Assembly: GCA_018661465.1 (NCBI GenBank) | Contig: JABJIC010000030.1 | Span: 124,001 to 188,000, forward strand | Length of the DNA stretch: 64,000 bases | Direction of reading: 5' to 3' | Source of the DNA: Gammaproteobacteria bacterium | Lineage (GTDB): Bacteria > Pseudomonadota > Gammaproteobacteria > Pseudomonadales > Pseudohongiellaceae | In this document: piece after piece, positions 17,620-25,366 of the stretch | Numbering within the stretch: the first letter of the stretch is position 1 | Layout of the letters: the number at the start of each line of letters is the position of its first letter | Notes under the pieces: generated by a model | What the model was told of the DNA's origin: nothing | The model's input: only the letters and a program-made list of their open reading frames with translations | The model's database searches: none | Made by a program: the position numbers and the translations under genes

Positions 17620-19461
17620 ATGTCCCTGAGCAATTCAAAATCAAGACGTGATTTTCTAAAGAGCGCGGCGGTAGCTGGCGGAGCGGCGTCTCTTGGAGCC
17701 TGCGTGAATTCATCTTCAGAAACAGCCGCTACTCACAGGCACACGCCTAGCTTCTATCCAAAACATAATGAGCGCACCAAAGGCTGGTTGCGATTTATGT
17801 GGCAGAAAGCAACAACGGCTGATGACTGGAGCTATACCGGAAAAGAAGAACTTCCCTGGGGAATAAAACTCGATAAGGGCGAAATCGATTTTACCGTTGA
17901 TGGCAATGGCCCGCACCCATGGTGGGACCAGTACAGCGCCTCTCCCTACCTGAGCTATCCACGCTTCGATTTATCCGATTCCAGTTACCCAATTCTGATG
18001 ATGGCCGACCAAACTCCAGCCTGGCGGGAAGTTTATACCCGTATCATGGATGAGTTAGCCACCCGACATACGGCGTACTGGGCGGCCATAGACTGGAATA
18101 CCTTTACAGGGCCGAGCCCTGATCGGGGGAATTACCCGGAAGCCATGATGCGCGGTTGGCCCGACCGACTTAAGGGCAATTATGACTTCCCCGGATGGGT
18201 CGCAAATGGTGTCGAGCCTTGGGGCTTGCAGCCAGACCCGATCGGCGCGGACGGCAATCTGTTTTTCCGAGGATGGTTGAATTTGGTGCTCAGTATTTAC
18301 AAATATGTTTCTGGCGACGAAAAATGGGAACAACCCTGGCAAATAGCCGGCTTTGAGAATGAACATTTCGAATGGACGCAGCCCAGAATAGTCGAGCATC
18401 TACACCAACAATATACGGATCATCCGGAAGGCCCCCATTGCGAGAACACTAAGGTTTGGCCCCTTTGCAATAGTGCTGCGGGTCTGGGCATGTATTTATC
18501 TGATCAGCTAGGCGTGACCAATTCCCATGGCGTATTCGAGAACTGGGTCGAGTTTACCAAAGATAATTACATGGGGTTTAACGATAGAAATGAGTTGGAA
18601 TGGACTACTTTTTATTACGATCCGCTGGAAGATTTGAAAATGAACTTTCCTGGTGCTGGTGGTGCCTTGGGTGTCGCGTTCTATCTATTGCCGCAGTCTC
18701 CCGAAATTGCCACCCTGATCTACGACAACGCAGCTAATTCGTCGGGCTGGCGGGATCCAAAGCGACAGATCGCACCCTCTGCTCAAGGATTAACTATGGC
18801 CAAGGCGCTAGGTGATCACACAGCTGTCGCTAGACTCAGTGCTGCAGCCGAACGCTCCAATGAGCCGAAATTCTTCGGTGAAGATATGGACAAATTTGGC
18901 TGGTGGTTCAACAACGGTGAGCCATGGCCGCGAGGGCAGGGCAGTGCCCAGATGATGATTTCAGAAATTGCCGAAGGTAATTGGGCTGATGCGTTCAAGG
19001 TTAAACATATGGACAAGTATACTGCTCCCACTCTGGAGGGTGTTGACTACCCGAGACTAGGTGTCGATCAAGCGTGGAATGATAAAGATAATGGTGTACT
19101 GAATATCAGTACTTATGTTGCTGATCGAAGTGTTGCCGGTCAACAAACCAGCTGGCGTATCACCAATTTGCCCAATGCCAGTGAAGCCGTTGTTATTTGT
19201 GATGGAGCAACCGTTAGCAATGTTGAAGTAATTGATAGCAATACTATTCGCGTTCCCACGGATTTTGCCCAGCACCAATATCAAATCTATACCGGTTATT
19301 TTGGTCAGGAAGTTGCTTTAAGCAAGCCCGATTCAATGACTGTGGCAAGCGCGTCAACTGTAGCAGCCACCAGGCGATCGGCTACGCAAAATGCTAAAGC
19401 AGCCGAATCAGTAATGGTCAGTGGTTCGGCGAATTGTCCGTGTTGTGCGGGTGTTTCATAA
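17620..19461 (+). CDS. Tat-exported linalool dehydratase/isomerase-like protein with C-terminal CPCC
   Basis: The N-terminus SRRDFLKSAAVAGGAASLGAC is a twin-arginine signal with a lipoprotein-like Cys. The central part resembles linalool dehydratase-isomerase (Ldi, an alpha/alpha barrel): RGWLNLVLSIYKYVSG near 218-235 parallels the Ldi KGHLNLMYGLYQLVTG segment, and CENTKVWPLCNS puts two Cys at 274 and 283 with the same nine-residue spacing as the two catalytic Ldi cysteines. The Ldi histidine is a Trp here and the third Ldi cysteine is not apparent, so different chemistry is likely. At 613 residues it is longer than Ldi (~400), and the last residues contain CPCC at 606-609, a possible metal-binding tail. 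RBS cggag precedes ATG 17620. It lies 39 bases before merP. Homology is from my memory of Ldi. Confidence 0.72.
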   Translation: MSLSNSKSRRDFLKSAAVAGGAASLGACVNSSSETAATHRHTPSFYPKHNERTKGWLRFMWQKATTADDWSYTGKEELPWGIKLDKGEIDFTVDGNGPHPWWDQYSASPYLSYPRFDLSDSSYPILMMADQTPAWREVYTRIMDELATRHTAYWAAIDWNTFTGPSPDRGNYPEAMMRGWPDRLKGNYDFPGWVANGVEPWGLQPDPIGADGNLFFRGWLNLVLSIYKYVSGDEKWEQPWQIAGFENEHFEWTQPRIVEHLHQQYTDHPEGPHCENTKVWPLCNSAAGLGMYLSDQLGVTNSHGVFENWVEFTKDNYMGFNDRNELEWTTFYYDPLEDLKMNFPGAGGALGVAFYLLPQSPEIATLIYDNAANSSGWRDPKRQIAPSAQGLTMAKALGDHTAVARLSAAAERSNEPKFFGEDMDKFGWWFNNGEPWPRGQGSAQMMISEIAEGNWADAFKVKHMDKYTAPTLEGVDYPRLGVDQAWNDKDNGVLNISTYVADRSVAGQQTSWRITNLPNASEAVVICDGATVSNVEVIDSNTIRVPTDFAQHQYQIYTGYFGQEVALSKPDSMTVASASTVAATRRSATQNAKAAESVMVSGSANCPCCAGVS

Positions 19462-19488
19462 ATTTTCTAGTAAGAGTGAAGATTAGTC

Positions 19489-19493
19489 AGGAG
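19489..19493 (+). promoter_or_regulatory. Ribosome binding site of the UGA-containing merP gene
   Basis: AGGAG lies 7 bases before ATG 19501. A strong site here argues that the UGA-interrupted frame is translated from its own start. Confidence 0.75.
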
Positions 19494-19500
19494 AATCTAA

Positions 19501-19842
19501 ATGTTTGAAGTAAGAAATGTAGCAAGCAAGGCAGTAAGCTTTGCATTCATTACGATGCTGGTTTTGTTTGGCACTATCGTCAATGCAGACTCGTCCCGGG
19601 AATTAGTAAGCGATGAGAATCGAGTTGTATTAGCCGTAGAAAATATGACCTGAGCAGGCTGTGTTGTTGCCGTGCGCAACTCATTGAGAGCCCTCGAAGG
19701 TGTTAGAGAAGTAGAAGTGGACTTGGACGAGAATATGGCTGTTGTCATATACGAATCAGCGAAGCTGAATGTTTCAAAATTAACCGAGGCTACGACAAAC
19801 ATAGGATTTCCATCGGTGGTAAAGGTTCCGGAAGCTGAATAG
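19501..19842 (+). CDS. merP: MerP-like periplasmic mercury-binding protein, predicted selenoprotein (UGA at codon 51 read as Sec)
   Basis: The frame from ATG 19501 to TAG 19842 contains one TGA, at 19651-19653 (codon 51). Reading it as selenocysteine gives a 113-residue protein: a signal peptide cleaved after VNA (residue 29), then a heavy-metal-associated domain. MerP normally has GMTCxxC; here the sequence is NMT-U-AGC, so the UGA replaces exactly the first metal-binding Cys and Cys54 remains. Downstream sequence matches MerP without a break (ALEGVREVEVDL, VSKLTEATTNIGFPSVVK). A hairpin with bacterial SECIS geometry follows the UGA, and a good RBS precedes the ATG. MerP hands Hg(II) to MerT, which is encoded 46 bases downstream. 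A sequencing error or recent nonsense mutation is the alternative, but the intact reading frame on both sides and the exact motif position make Sec more likely. Confidence 0.82.
19654..19680 (+). promoter_or_regulatory. Bacterial SECIS-like hairpin directly after the UGA
   Basis: After TGA (19651-19653) come 12 bases, then a perfect 5-bp stem gttgc (19666-19670) / gcaac (19676-19680) closing a 5-base loop cgtgc. The apical loop begins 17 bases after the UGA and has G as its second base, as in the usual bacterial SECIS description; E. coli fdhF has 11 bases between UGA and its minihelix. Confidence 0.7.
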
Positions 19843-19888
19843 ACGAGGCGGGGCGGACAAAATCTGAAAGGCAGGTGTTAAGAACAAC

Positions 19889-20278
19889 GTGGAATTAACA
19901 GAAGTAACAGTCGAAAGAGATACAGTATCAAGTCAATTTCTTATTGGAGGTGTACTGGTATCGCTTGGGGCCAGCGTCTGCTGCTTGGGTCCTTTTATCT
20001 TGTTAGCGACGGGCATGAGTGGCGCCTGGATGAGTCGACTGATGATTCTTGAACCCTACCAACCGATTCTGGCGTTAATAGTAATGAGTTTGTTTGCTGT
20101 GGCTGGATGGAGAATTTTCCGGCCGACGCCTATCTCCACATCCACAAAGAGTTGTTCAATATCGCAGTCCGGAAAGCAAGGCAAGGTTGCTTTTATTCTT
20201 ACTGCAGCCTTATCGGCAATATTACTTACCAGCGAATACTGGATTCCAGTGATTGACGAAATCTTGATGGGTTCTTAA
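19889..20278 (+). CDS. merT: MerT-like mercuric ion transporter (only one second-site Cys)
   Basis: The 129-residue inner-membrane protein has three hydrophobic segments (about 17-42, 58-77, 99-120). The first contains SLGASVCCLGPF with the Cys31-Cys32 pair that accepts Hg(II) from MerP, and GMSGAWMSRLMILEPYQPI is very close to the MerT loop. MerT usually has a second Cys pair in the cytoplasmic loop (Cys76/Cys82); here only Cys89 is visible in STKSCSISQ. Start is GTG 19889. It lies 46 bases after merP, so the two form the usual transport pair. No merA reductase or merR regulator is in the window, so the function could be uptake or handling of another soft metal. Confidence 0.85.
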   Translation: MELTEVTVERDTVSSQFLIGGVLVSLGASVCCLGPFILLATGMSGAWMSRLMILEPYQPILALIVMSLFAVAGWRIFRPTPISTSTKSCSISQSGKQGKVAFILTAALSAILLTSEYWIPVIDEILMGS

Positions 20279-20361
20279 TATTCCAAGTTACAACTTAAGT
20301 CGTAACTCAAATGGTAATCCAGCTATTTCCCCGATTTAGTTCGGAGCCTAGATCTGAAAAC

Positions 20362-20838
20362 TTAGGTCTCTATCTTGCTATCTCCACGGTATTCAATCTG
20401 CAGTCCATTTAAGAAATTGCGTAATACTTGATCCTTGCACTCTTTGTAATGTCTGTTATCTGCTTTACGGAAAAAGGCAGAGAGTTCATGCTTGCTCAAA
20501 CGAAAATCAACCAGCGCAAGTATGGCCAGGATATCTTCGGCCTGAAGATCGAATGCGATCTTCAGTTTTCGAAAAATTATATTGTTAGTAAGGCGCTGTT
20601 CCGGTTCAGCTTGCGGTCCGTCCTTCTTCCCTCGAATTACATTTATTAGGCCGTTCAGGAATGTAGCAAACATAACATCACTGCATTCCTGATAGTCAGG
20701 ATCATCATCCTTCTTTAGCCAATTGCTCAGCTCGCTTCTCGATACCTTTTGGTCTGCTTCCGCGAACACTGCGATCATTTTCGAATCTTCGAAATCAAGT
20801 ATGTATCGTAGTCTGCGTAGGCAGTCATTCGGGATCAT
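20362..20838 (-). CDS. DUF1456 family protein (YehS-like)
   Basis: The 158-residue protein contains two tandem copies of the DUF1456 unit: RRLRYILDFEDSKMIAVFAEAD... followed by LSNWLKKDDDPDYQECSD, and again FRKLKIAFDLQAEDILAILALVD followed by LSAFFRKADNRHYKECKD, each ending in FLNGL. E. coli YehS has the same plan and length; no biochemical role is firmly established. ATG overlaps the stop of the upstream S4-domain gene by 4 bases (ATGA type), so they are translationally coupled and likely read together. Confidence 0.9.
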   Translation of the reverse strand: MIPNDCLRRLRYILDFEDSKMIAVFAEADQKVSRSELSNWLKKDDDPDYQECSDVMFATFLNGLINVIRGKKDGPQAEPEQRLTNNIIFRKLKIAFDLQAEDILAILALVDFRLSKHELSAFFRKADNRHYKECKDQVLRNFLNGLQIEYRGDSKIET

Positions 20839-21227
20839 TTTTTATTTCCTCTCGATCTTACGGATATTGGTTTTCTATCGCTAGAAGTTTTCTTTGCTGG
20901 TGGTTTGAACTCAGCTTTTGGTTTAGTTTCGGTTTTGGCTTCGATAGCTAAAGGCGAAATGCTCGCTGCCTCTGACAGTTTGAGAACTATTTTCTCTTCA
21001 CCAAACTCAATGGTATCACCGGAAACAATTTTTTTCCGTTTCTGAATTTCACTCTCGCCATTTACTAACACTTGACCAGAGGCAACAGCAGCCTTTGCTT
21101 CGCCCCCGCTGCCAACCATGCTTTCGAATTTCAATATCTTGTATAGCGCGATTGGTTCTCTGGATAATTCAACCACTCTAAACCCTGCAGGGGTTTCAGT
21201 GTCTTCGTTGTCTGCTTGTGTAGTCAT
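20835..21227 (-). CDS. RNA-binding S4 domain protein (YbcJ-like)
   Basis: The core residues about 25-85 form an S4-like RNA-binding domain similar to E. coli YbcJ: LYKILKFESMVGSGGEAKAAVASGQVLVNGE with the characteristic alpha-L motif, then RKKIVSGDTIEFG. About 45 extra residues at the C-terminus are Lys/Arg/Pro-rich and probably unstructured, which YbcJ lacks, and may add nucleic-acid affinity. Its stop overlaps the DUF1456 start by 4 bases. Ribosome or rRNA association is inferred from the S4 fold and from the nearby ribosome-maturation GTPase gene rsgA. Confidence 0.88.
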   Translation of the reverse strand: MTTQADNEDTETPAGFRVVELSREPIALYKILKFESMVGSGGEAKAAVASGQVLVNGESEIQKRKKIVSGDTIEFGEEKIVLKLSEAASISPLAIEAKTETKPKAEFKPPAKKTSSDRKPISVRSRGNKK

Positions 21228-21275
21228 ATTAGGTATCTTGTGTTCCCATTGGGGATGGAGCTCTTGAGCTTGAGA

Positions 21276-21806
21276 CTAGTGAAGTATTTGTAATGATACT
21301 TCGCACTCTCCCTGTTCGGTGGCTATGTAGGCTGACTGGCTGGTAATGGTAATTGAAATATCCATGGTTCGCTCCACCATGTTTGCCAGGGCCTGAATCT
21401 GATCCCACTGGAGCTGACAGATTGAAGCTGACATGGCTTCCAGACTATTGCGATTTATTTCCCACCAGGTACTGGCCTTAGTGTTGAAGCAATAAACTAT
21501 TGTCTTCGATGCCATCCTGCTCGCCTTTTTGACGCGGTCGACTGCAGGCTCTCCTACATCAATCCATAGCTCGAGATTTCCATCCAGGCTGTGCATCCAT
21601 AGATCCGGCTCTTCCGTATCACTTAGTCCCTTGCAGAACACTAGTTGATCCTGGGCATTAAAACAGAATGCCATCACTCTAACCATCATCCGCTCCAATG
21701 TCTCAGATGGATGGCGGGCAATGGTTAGGTTCAAGGTCTCGTAGACTTCCCGGTCGAGATCGCTTAGAGCTATCTTCATTTTGTAGATTGTTGGTTTTAG
21801 TGCCAT
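21276..21806 (-). CDS. yaeQ: YaeQ family protein
   Basis: The 176-residue protein matches YaeQ (181 residues in E. coli) along its whole length: ALKPTIYKMKIALSDLDREVYE at the start, ARHPSETLERMMVRVMAF, DLWMHSLDGNLELWIDVG and the PAVDRVKKASRMAS segment. YaeQ proteins have a PD-(D/E)xK-like fold and were once proposed to affect hemolysin transcription; their true role is unknown. It sits between rsgA (54 bases) and the S4 gene (48 bases) on the same strand, so the four genes may be one operon. Confidence 0.93.
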   Translation of the reverse strand: MALKPTIYKMKIALSDLDREVYETLNLTIARHPSETLERMMVRVMAFCFNAQDQLVFCKGLSDTEEPDLWMHSLDGNLELWIDVGEPAVDRVKKASRMASKTIVYCFNTKASTWWEINRNSLEAMSASICQLQWDQIQALANMVERTMDISITITSQSAYIATEQGECEVSLQILH

Positions 21807-21860
21807 GTTCTTTCTAACAGTAAGGGGAGATGTTGGAGAGCACCTATCTTTGCTGTGGTG

Positions 21861-22904
21861 TTACTCCCCGCGTTTTATGTTTTTAGACTCAGCTATAGTC
21901 CGCTTGTAGTATTTTCCCAGAGCCTTAGATTTTTCTCTACGCTCTGCCAGTGTGCTTGTATACAGTTCTTGCTCACGTTTAAGCTTTAGATAGTTCTCAT
22001 ACCGACGCAGCTCCAGCTCTGAATTCTCAATAGCTTGTTGAATTGCACATCCGGGTTCACTCCCATGATTGCAATCAGCAAATCGACATTGTTGAGCTAG
22101 CTCTTCAATATCAGAAAAGGTTGCGGCAATGCCAGACTCGAAATCCGCCATTTGTAATTCCCGCATACCGGGAGTATCCAAAAGCATGGCACCGGACTTC
22201 ATTGATAGTAGAGACCTGCCAGTTGTCGTATGTCGCCCTTTGCTGTCGTCTTCCCTAATACCTCCGGTATCCTGAACCTCTTCTCCCAGAAGGGAATTGG
22301 TGAGGGTGGACTTACCAACTCCTGAGGAGCCCAGCATAACAATAGTCTTACCAGGCGCACACCATGGTAGTAGAACCGAAGTGCTGTCTGCGTCCAGAGA
22401 GTTAACCATCTCAATGCAAAGTGAACTACTGAGAGACTGAGCTTGATCACGATAGGGAACAGGATCAGGGCACAGATCCAGTTTGCTAAGAACTACAACA
22501 GCTTCCGCGCCTGCATCATGAATGACAGCAAGATAACGCTCTATCCGACTAAGATTGAAATCATCATTGAGTGAGCTGAGGATGAAAGCAGTGTCTACAT
22601 TTGCTGCCAGGAGTTGCTCAGTCTGCTTCTGTCCCGAAGCGCGTCTTCGAAAACAGGATTGTCGTTCCAGCAATCGAGAGAACTGACCCTCAGCATCAAG
22701 CAGAATCCAATCACCCACAGTTAGAGGCGGCATGGAAGGAATTACCGGAAGAGTGAAACTTCCTTCCTCTCCAGTTACTTCAAGTTGAGATCGGTGCTGC
22801 TCAACGATTCGAACAGGTATGGAAATTCCCCATTCTTCAAGACTAATTTGTTGTTGAAAATACGGCTGCCAACCAAGGTTGGCCAATACTTCTAAATTAT
22901 TCAC
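21861..22904 (-). CDS. rsgA: Ribosome small-subunit-dependent GTPase A
   Basis: RsgA is a circularly permuted GTPase that acts late in 30S subunit maturation. The N-terminal OB fold spans about residues 1-85; the G motifs then come in the order G4 (LSKLDLC near 140), G1 (GSSGVGKST near 192) and G3 (LDTPGMREL near 240), followed by the zinc knuckle CRFADCNHGSEPGC near 284-297. GTG 22904 is the start; no strong Shine-Dalgarno is visible, but a series of hairpins lies immediately upstream. In many relatives rsgA is next to orn; here it is not. Confidence 0.95.
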   Translation of the reverse strand: MNNLEVLANLGWQPYFQQQISLEEWGISIPVRIVEQHRSQLEVTGEEGSFTLPVIPSMPPLTVGDWILLDAEGQFSRLLERQSCFRRRASGQKQTEQLLAANVDTAFILSSLNDDFNLSRIERYLAVIHDAGAEAVVVLSKLDLCPDPVPYRDQAQSLSSSLCIEMVNSLDADSTSVLLPWCAPGKTIVMLGSSGVGKSTLTNSLLGEEVQDTGGIREDDSKGRHTTTGRSLLSMKSGAMLLDTPGMRELQMADFESGIAATFSDIEELAQQCRFADCNHGSEPGCAIQQAIENSELELRRYENYLKLKREQELYTSTLAERREKSKALGKYYKRTIAESKNIKRGE

Positions 22905-23255
22905 AGTAAACCCCGAGCGCAGAAGCGCCTTGATTTGAAATCAGGGGCGATAGGCCCCGGTTAGACACCGGGTAAGAAAGGCGTTTTAGTTTAACCGCCG
23001 ACCCGGTAGGAATTTGCAACAATCATAATCTTGCCTCCATACCGTTTATTAGTGTTGGCTATCTTAAATGGGCTTGGGTTAAAGATACAGCACTATGTGG
23101 TCTGCTTCATTGGTAGCATTTAGACCGCAGAACACAAATCCCTTGAATTAATTGTGTATCTGGCAAAATTTTGGAATGACGAACAATGGCTGAGTAATAA
23201 AAAAGGCGGAGGGATGTTGATCTCTCCGCCTTTCAATTACTGAGTTTCTCAGATC
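22905..23255. other. Structured leader of rsgA plus intergenic space
   Basis: This 351-base gap has no gene. Its rsgA-proximal part is dense in inverted repeats: gcgc/gcgc (22917-22928), tgattt/aaatca (22931-22943), ggggc/gcccc (22944-22958) and accgggt/acccggt (22967-23007) enclosing an inner ggcg/cgcc. On the minus strand this would be a heavily folded 5' leader of about 105 nt. I recognise no known riboswitch class. The rest, up to the terminator near 23200, shows nothing clear. Confidence 0.6.
23199..23235 (-). terminator. Intrinsic terminator of the cytochrome c lipoprotein gene
   Basis: A perfect 10-bp stem (aaaggcggag at 23202-23211, ctccgccttt at 23224-23233) is followed on the minus strand by a run of T residues. 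It sits 21 bases after the stop of the minus-strand gene at 23256. Confidence 0.88.
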
Positions 23256-23708
23256 TTAGCGATTCGCATTGTGGCAATTTACACAAGCACCAGAGATCCG
23301 GCCCGCCATATAATATCGAGGAGAACCTAATGTGGCATCAGTCCGGGCTCTGCGCACATCTGTCAGAAATCTGTCCATTCCATCCTCTAGAAAAGTATGT
23401 CTTGAACTGATGTCACCGGACTGAAGGTAACCTGCTATACGTTCAATATTACTAAGAGTATCGGTGACTTCCCGCTGAAAAGCAGGATTGTTATCAAGCT
23501 CGGTGACCAGAGCGAGATCCAGTTGTTGAAGCTCCCATGCTAGTTGGTGCATGCGGGAACGTAATTCCTCACCGTCGGCGTAGTCGAATGCCGGGGGGTT
23601 AGCGATCTGAGGAAAAGCATTTCCATTCACGCTACAAGCTGTCAGGAAAAATATTGCCGCCAGTAGAACAAGCAATCGGGTGTAGATTTTGTGGGTGTGG
23701 CTAATCAT
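23256..23708 (-). CDS. Monoheme cytochrome c lipoprotein (C-terminal heme motif)
   Basis: A lipoprotein signal (basic start, hydrophobic core, lipobox LTAC with Cys25) precedes a mostly helical domain. The only heme-binding motif is CVNCH at 142-146, almost at the C-terminus. A C-terminal CxxCH on a helical bundle is the layout of cytochrome c', which may bind NO or act as an electron carrier; the level of match beyond the layout is weak. ATG 23708 has AGGAG upstream. It stands alone behind a strong terminator, and would be anchored to a periplasmic membrane face. Confidence 0.78.
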   Translation of the reverse strand: MISHTHKIYTRLLVLLAAIFFLTACSVNGNAFPQIANPPAFDYADGEELRSRMHQLAWELQQLDLALVTELDNNPAFQREVTDTLSNIERIAGYLQSGDISSRHTFLEDGMDRFLTDVRRARTDATLGSPRYYMAGRISGACVNCHNANR

Positions 23709-23826
23709 AGTTTCTTACTCCTTAGTTACACCCTCAGAGTAAGTGATCGCCAATTACTTGGTTTTGATCTCAATCACATATGTTTCGATTGCCAAAGTAT
23801 CGACAAGTTGGTTTGTAATGGCAGAT

Positions 23827-24294
23827 TCAGTTGAGCTGAGCTAAAACTGAATAGAGAGAGCTGAAAGAAGTATTCAATACCTCTACTACCTCAGATGTGA
23901 ATTTCTGGGCATGCACAATCTTAATTTCGCCCCAGATAACATCTATATCGTCCATCACTTCAGACAGTTCCGCACTATCAGTAGCAGTGTAGGCGACCTC
24001 GTAATCAGGAATTAGGACTGTTAGCCGATGACGAAGAGATATTAGGCTCGCCTGCACCTCCTCGGGAAGCAAAGCGTAATACGCATTGAGAATCACGGCG
24101 GCATCTTCTTCATCTTCTAGAATTTCCAGTGTGCCAAGGAGATCACCCTCAATCGTTAGCAGGAATAACTCTTCCTCAGCAGATGTCGCAGACGGCGAGA
24201 GCAAGACGAGTAGGAAAAATGAAAAAGTCAGATATAGCCTGGCAAGATAAAGATTACTTAGTTTGTTGGTACGAGAGATAGGCATGATATCCAT
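23827..24294 (-). CDS. Exported hypothetical protein
   Basis: The 155-residue product has an N-terminal hydrophobic signal (about residues 18-40, cleavage near SATSAEE). The mature part is acidic and predicted helical, with no Cys, no catalytic motif and no family I recognise. Its start may lie a few codons in (a later Met is available at residue 4). It is in the same direction as the cytochrome c lipoprotein gene but 118 bases before it. A helical periplasmic role, perhaps beside the cytochrome, is only a guess from position. Confidence 0.5.
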   Translation of the reverse strand: MDIMPISRTNKLSNLYLARLYLTFSFFLLVLLSPSATSAEEELFLLTIEGDLLGTLEILEDEEDAAVILNAYYALLPEEVQASLISLRHRLTVLIPDYEVAYTATDSAELSEVMDDIDVIWGEIKIVHAQKFTSEVVEVLNTSFSSLYSVLAQLN

Positions 24295-24598
24295 ATTTTT
24301 GGAGAGAAGGCCCCTGAAGAGCTTATCATTGAACGATGGTTCTCATTGTAGTCGTACGGGCCTGGATTTTGTACACTTCTTGCCTTTATATGCTTGATTA
24401 CTCATCAGGGTTTTCTTCTTCGGAAGCAGTGTTTTTGCCTATCTCTTAATTCTTTAGTTGACCGGTAGATGGGGTAAGATTCAGGATTGGCTCAAGTCTT
24501 TAAGAATTAGGAAAAAAATAGGGAGAAAGATATAGACTCTTTCTTCCCTCTGCTCTCTGCAAACTGATTAACCGTGTAATCCAGAATCAGGAGTATTT
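24295..24598. other. Intergenic region between divergent genes
   Basis: No ORF found. A hairpin (gggagaaaga at 24521-24530 against tctttcttccc at 24538-24548, one base bulged) lies 50 bases before the ATG at 24599 and may belong to the leader of that gene. Confidence 0.4.
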
Positions 24599-25123
24599 AT
24601 GAAAACGCAAATTCTGCTCAGCCTAAGCCCATTAACTTTTCTAATTTCGAGCTTGGCCGTTGCTCAAGATACTTCTGAGTCTCAAGAGGCGAGCCCGGTA
24701 ACTAGATTACCATATGAAATAACAGTCACTCCAAATCCAAGCAGGAGAGATCTACAAAAACTAATTGATGAAGTTGAAGACGATTTTGTGAGTAGGTTCA
24801 ATGAATTGAATCTAGATGATGACTATGACATTCATTGCGACATGGTCACACCTACGATGTCTCATATAAAAACTAGAGTCTGCGAACCCAGCTTCTACAT
24901 ACAGGCGAGGGCAGATAACGCATCAACGTACGTCCAGGCGCTCCTAAATGGAGGTGCGCCATTTCTTCTCTCTGCCTCGGCTCTAAGAAAAGATACCAGC
25001 AGGGAATTTGATATTCTGCAAGAAAAAGTAGATGAACTTACCGCAACTGATCAAGACTTGCGTGGAGTAGCCTACGTGCTGGGGGAATTGAAAAACCGGC
25101 TCAAAAATTTCGGCAGCGACTAA
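24599..25123 (+). CDS. Exported hypothetical protein
   Basis: A Sec signal peptide (cleavage after AVA at about residue 22) is followed by an acidic 150-residue domain with two cysteines (CDMVTPTMSHIKTRVCEP, near 80 and 98) that could form a disulfide. I do not recognise the family. ATG 24599 has CAGGAG upstream at good spacing. It is flanked by intergenic spaces on both sides and looks monocistronic. Confidence 0.6.
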   Translation: MKTQILLSLSPLTFLISSLAVAQDTSESQEASPVTRLPYEITVTPNPSRRDLQKLIDEVEDDFVSRFNELNLDDDYDIHCDMVTPTMSHIKTRVCEPSFYIQARADNASTYVQALLNGGAPFLLSASALRKDTSREFDILQEKVDELTATDQDLRGVAYVLGELKNRLKNFGSD

Positions 25124-25366
25124 TCTAATTCAGGGACACGCGAGATAAACCTCAACTTACTAAATGAGTCCGGAAGTAATTGTGGGAATTGGAGGCAATG
25201 GATAGAGTTCGGTTGGACTTAGTTAGGGGTCGAGGTAAAAGACTAGGGTAAAGGACTATGGGTTAGTTCTCCTTATTGCAGAAGATCTAACCCATACTCT
25301 CCTCAACAAATATCTCTTCACCAAATATCTGCTATTATGCGCGCCCAGCATCGTCAGGTATATCCA

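Noticed and set aside
19501..19842. merP as a simple pseudogene or two separate small ORFs
   Set aside because: Only one stop, exactly at the motif Cys, with intact MerP sequence, signal peptide and RBS on both sides and a SECIS-like hairpin after it. Sec read-through explains more than a random nonsense mutation, though an error in the reads cannot be excluded.
20286..20307. Intrinsic terminator after merT
   Set aside because: Only a 6-bp dyad (agttac/gtaact) without a T tract; too weak to list as a terminator.
22905..23007. tRNA (including tRNA-Sec) in the structured region before rsgA
   Set aside because: A TTTCAAA loop with a central TCA on the minus strand looks tempting, but the stem is short and mismatched, and no GTTCGA-type T loop or paired acceptor ends are present.
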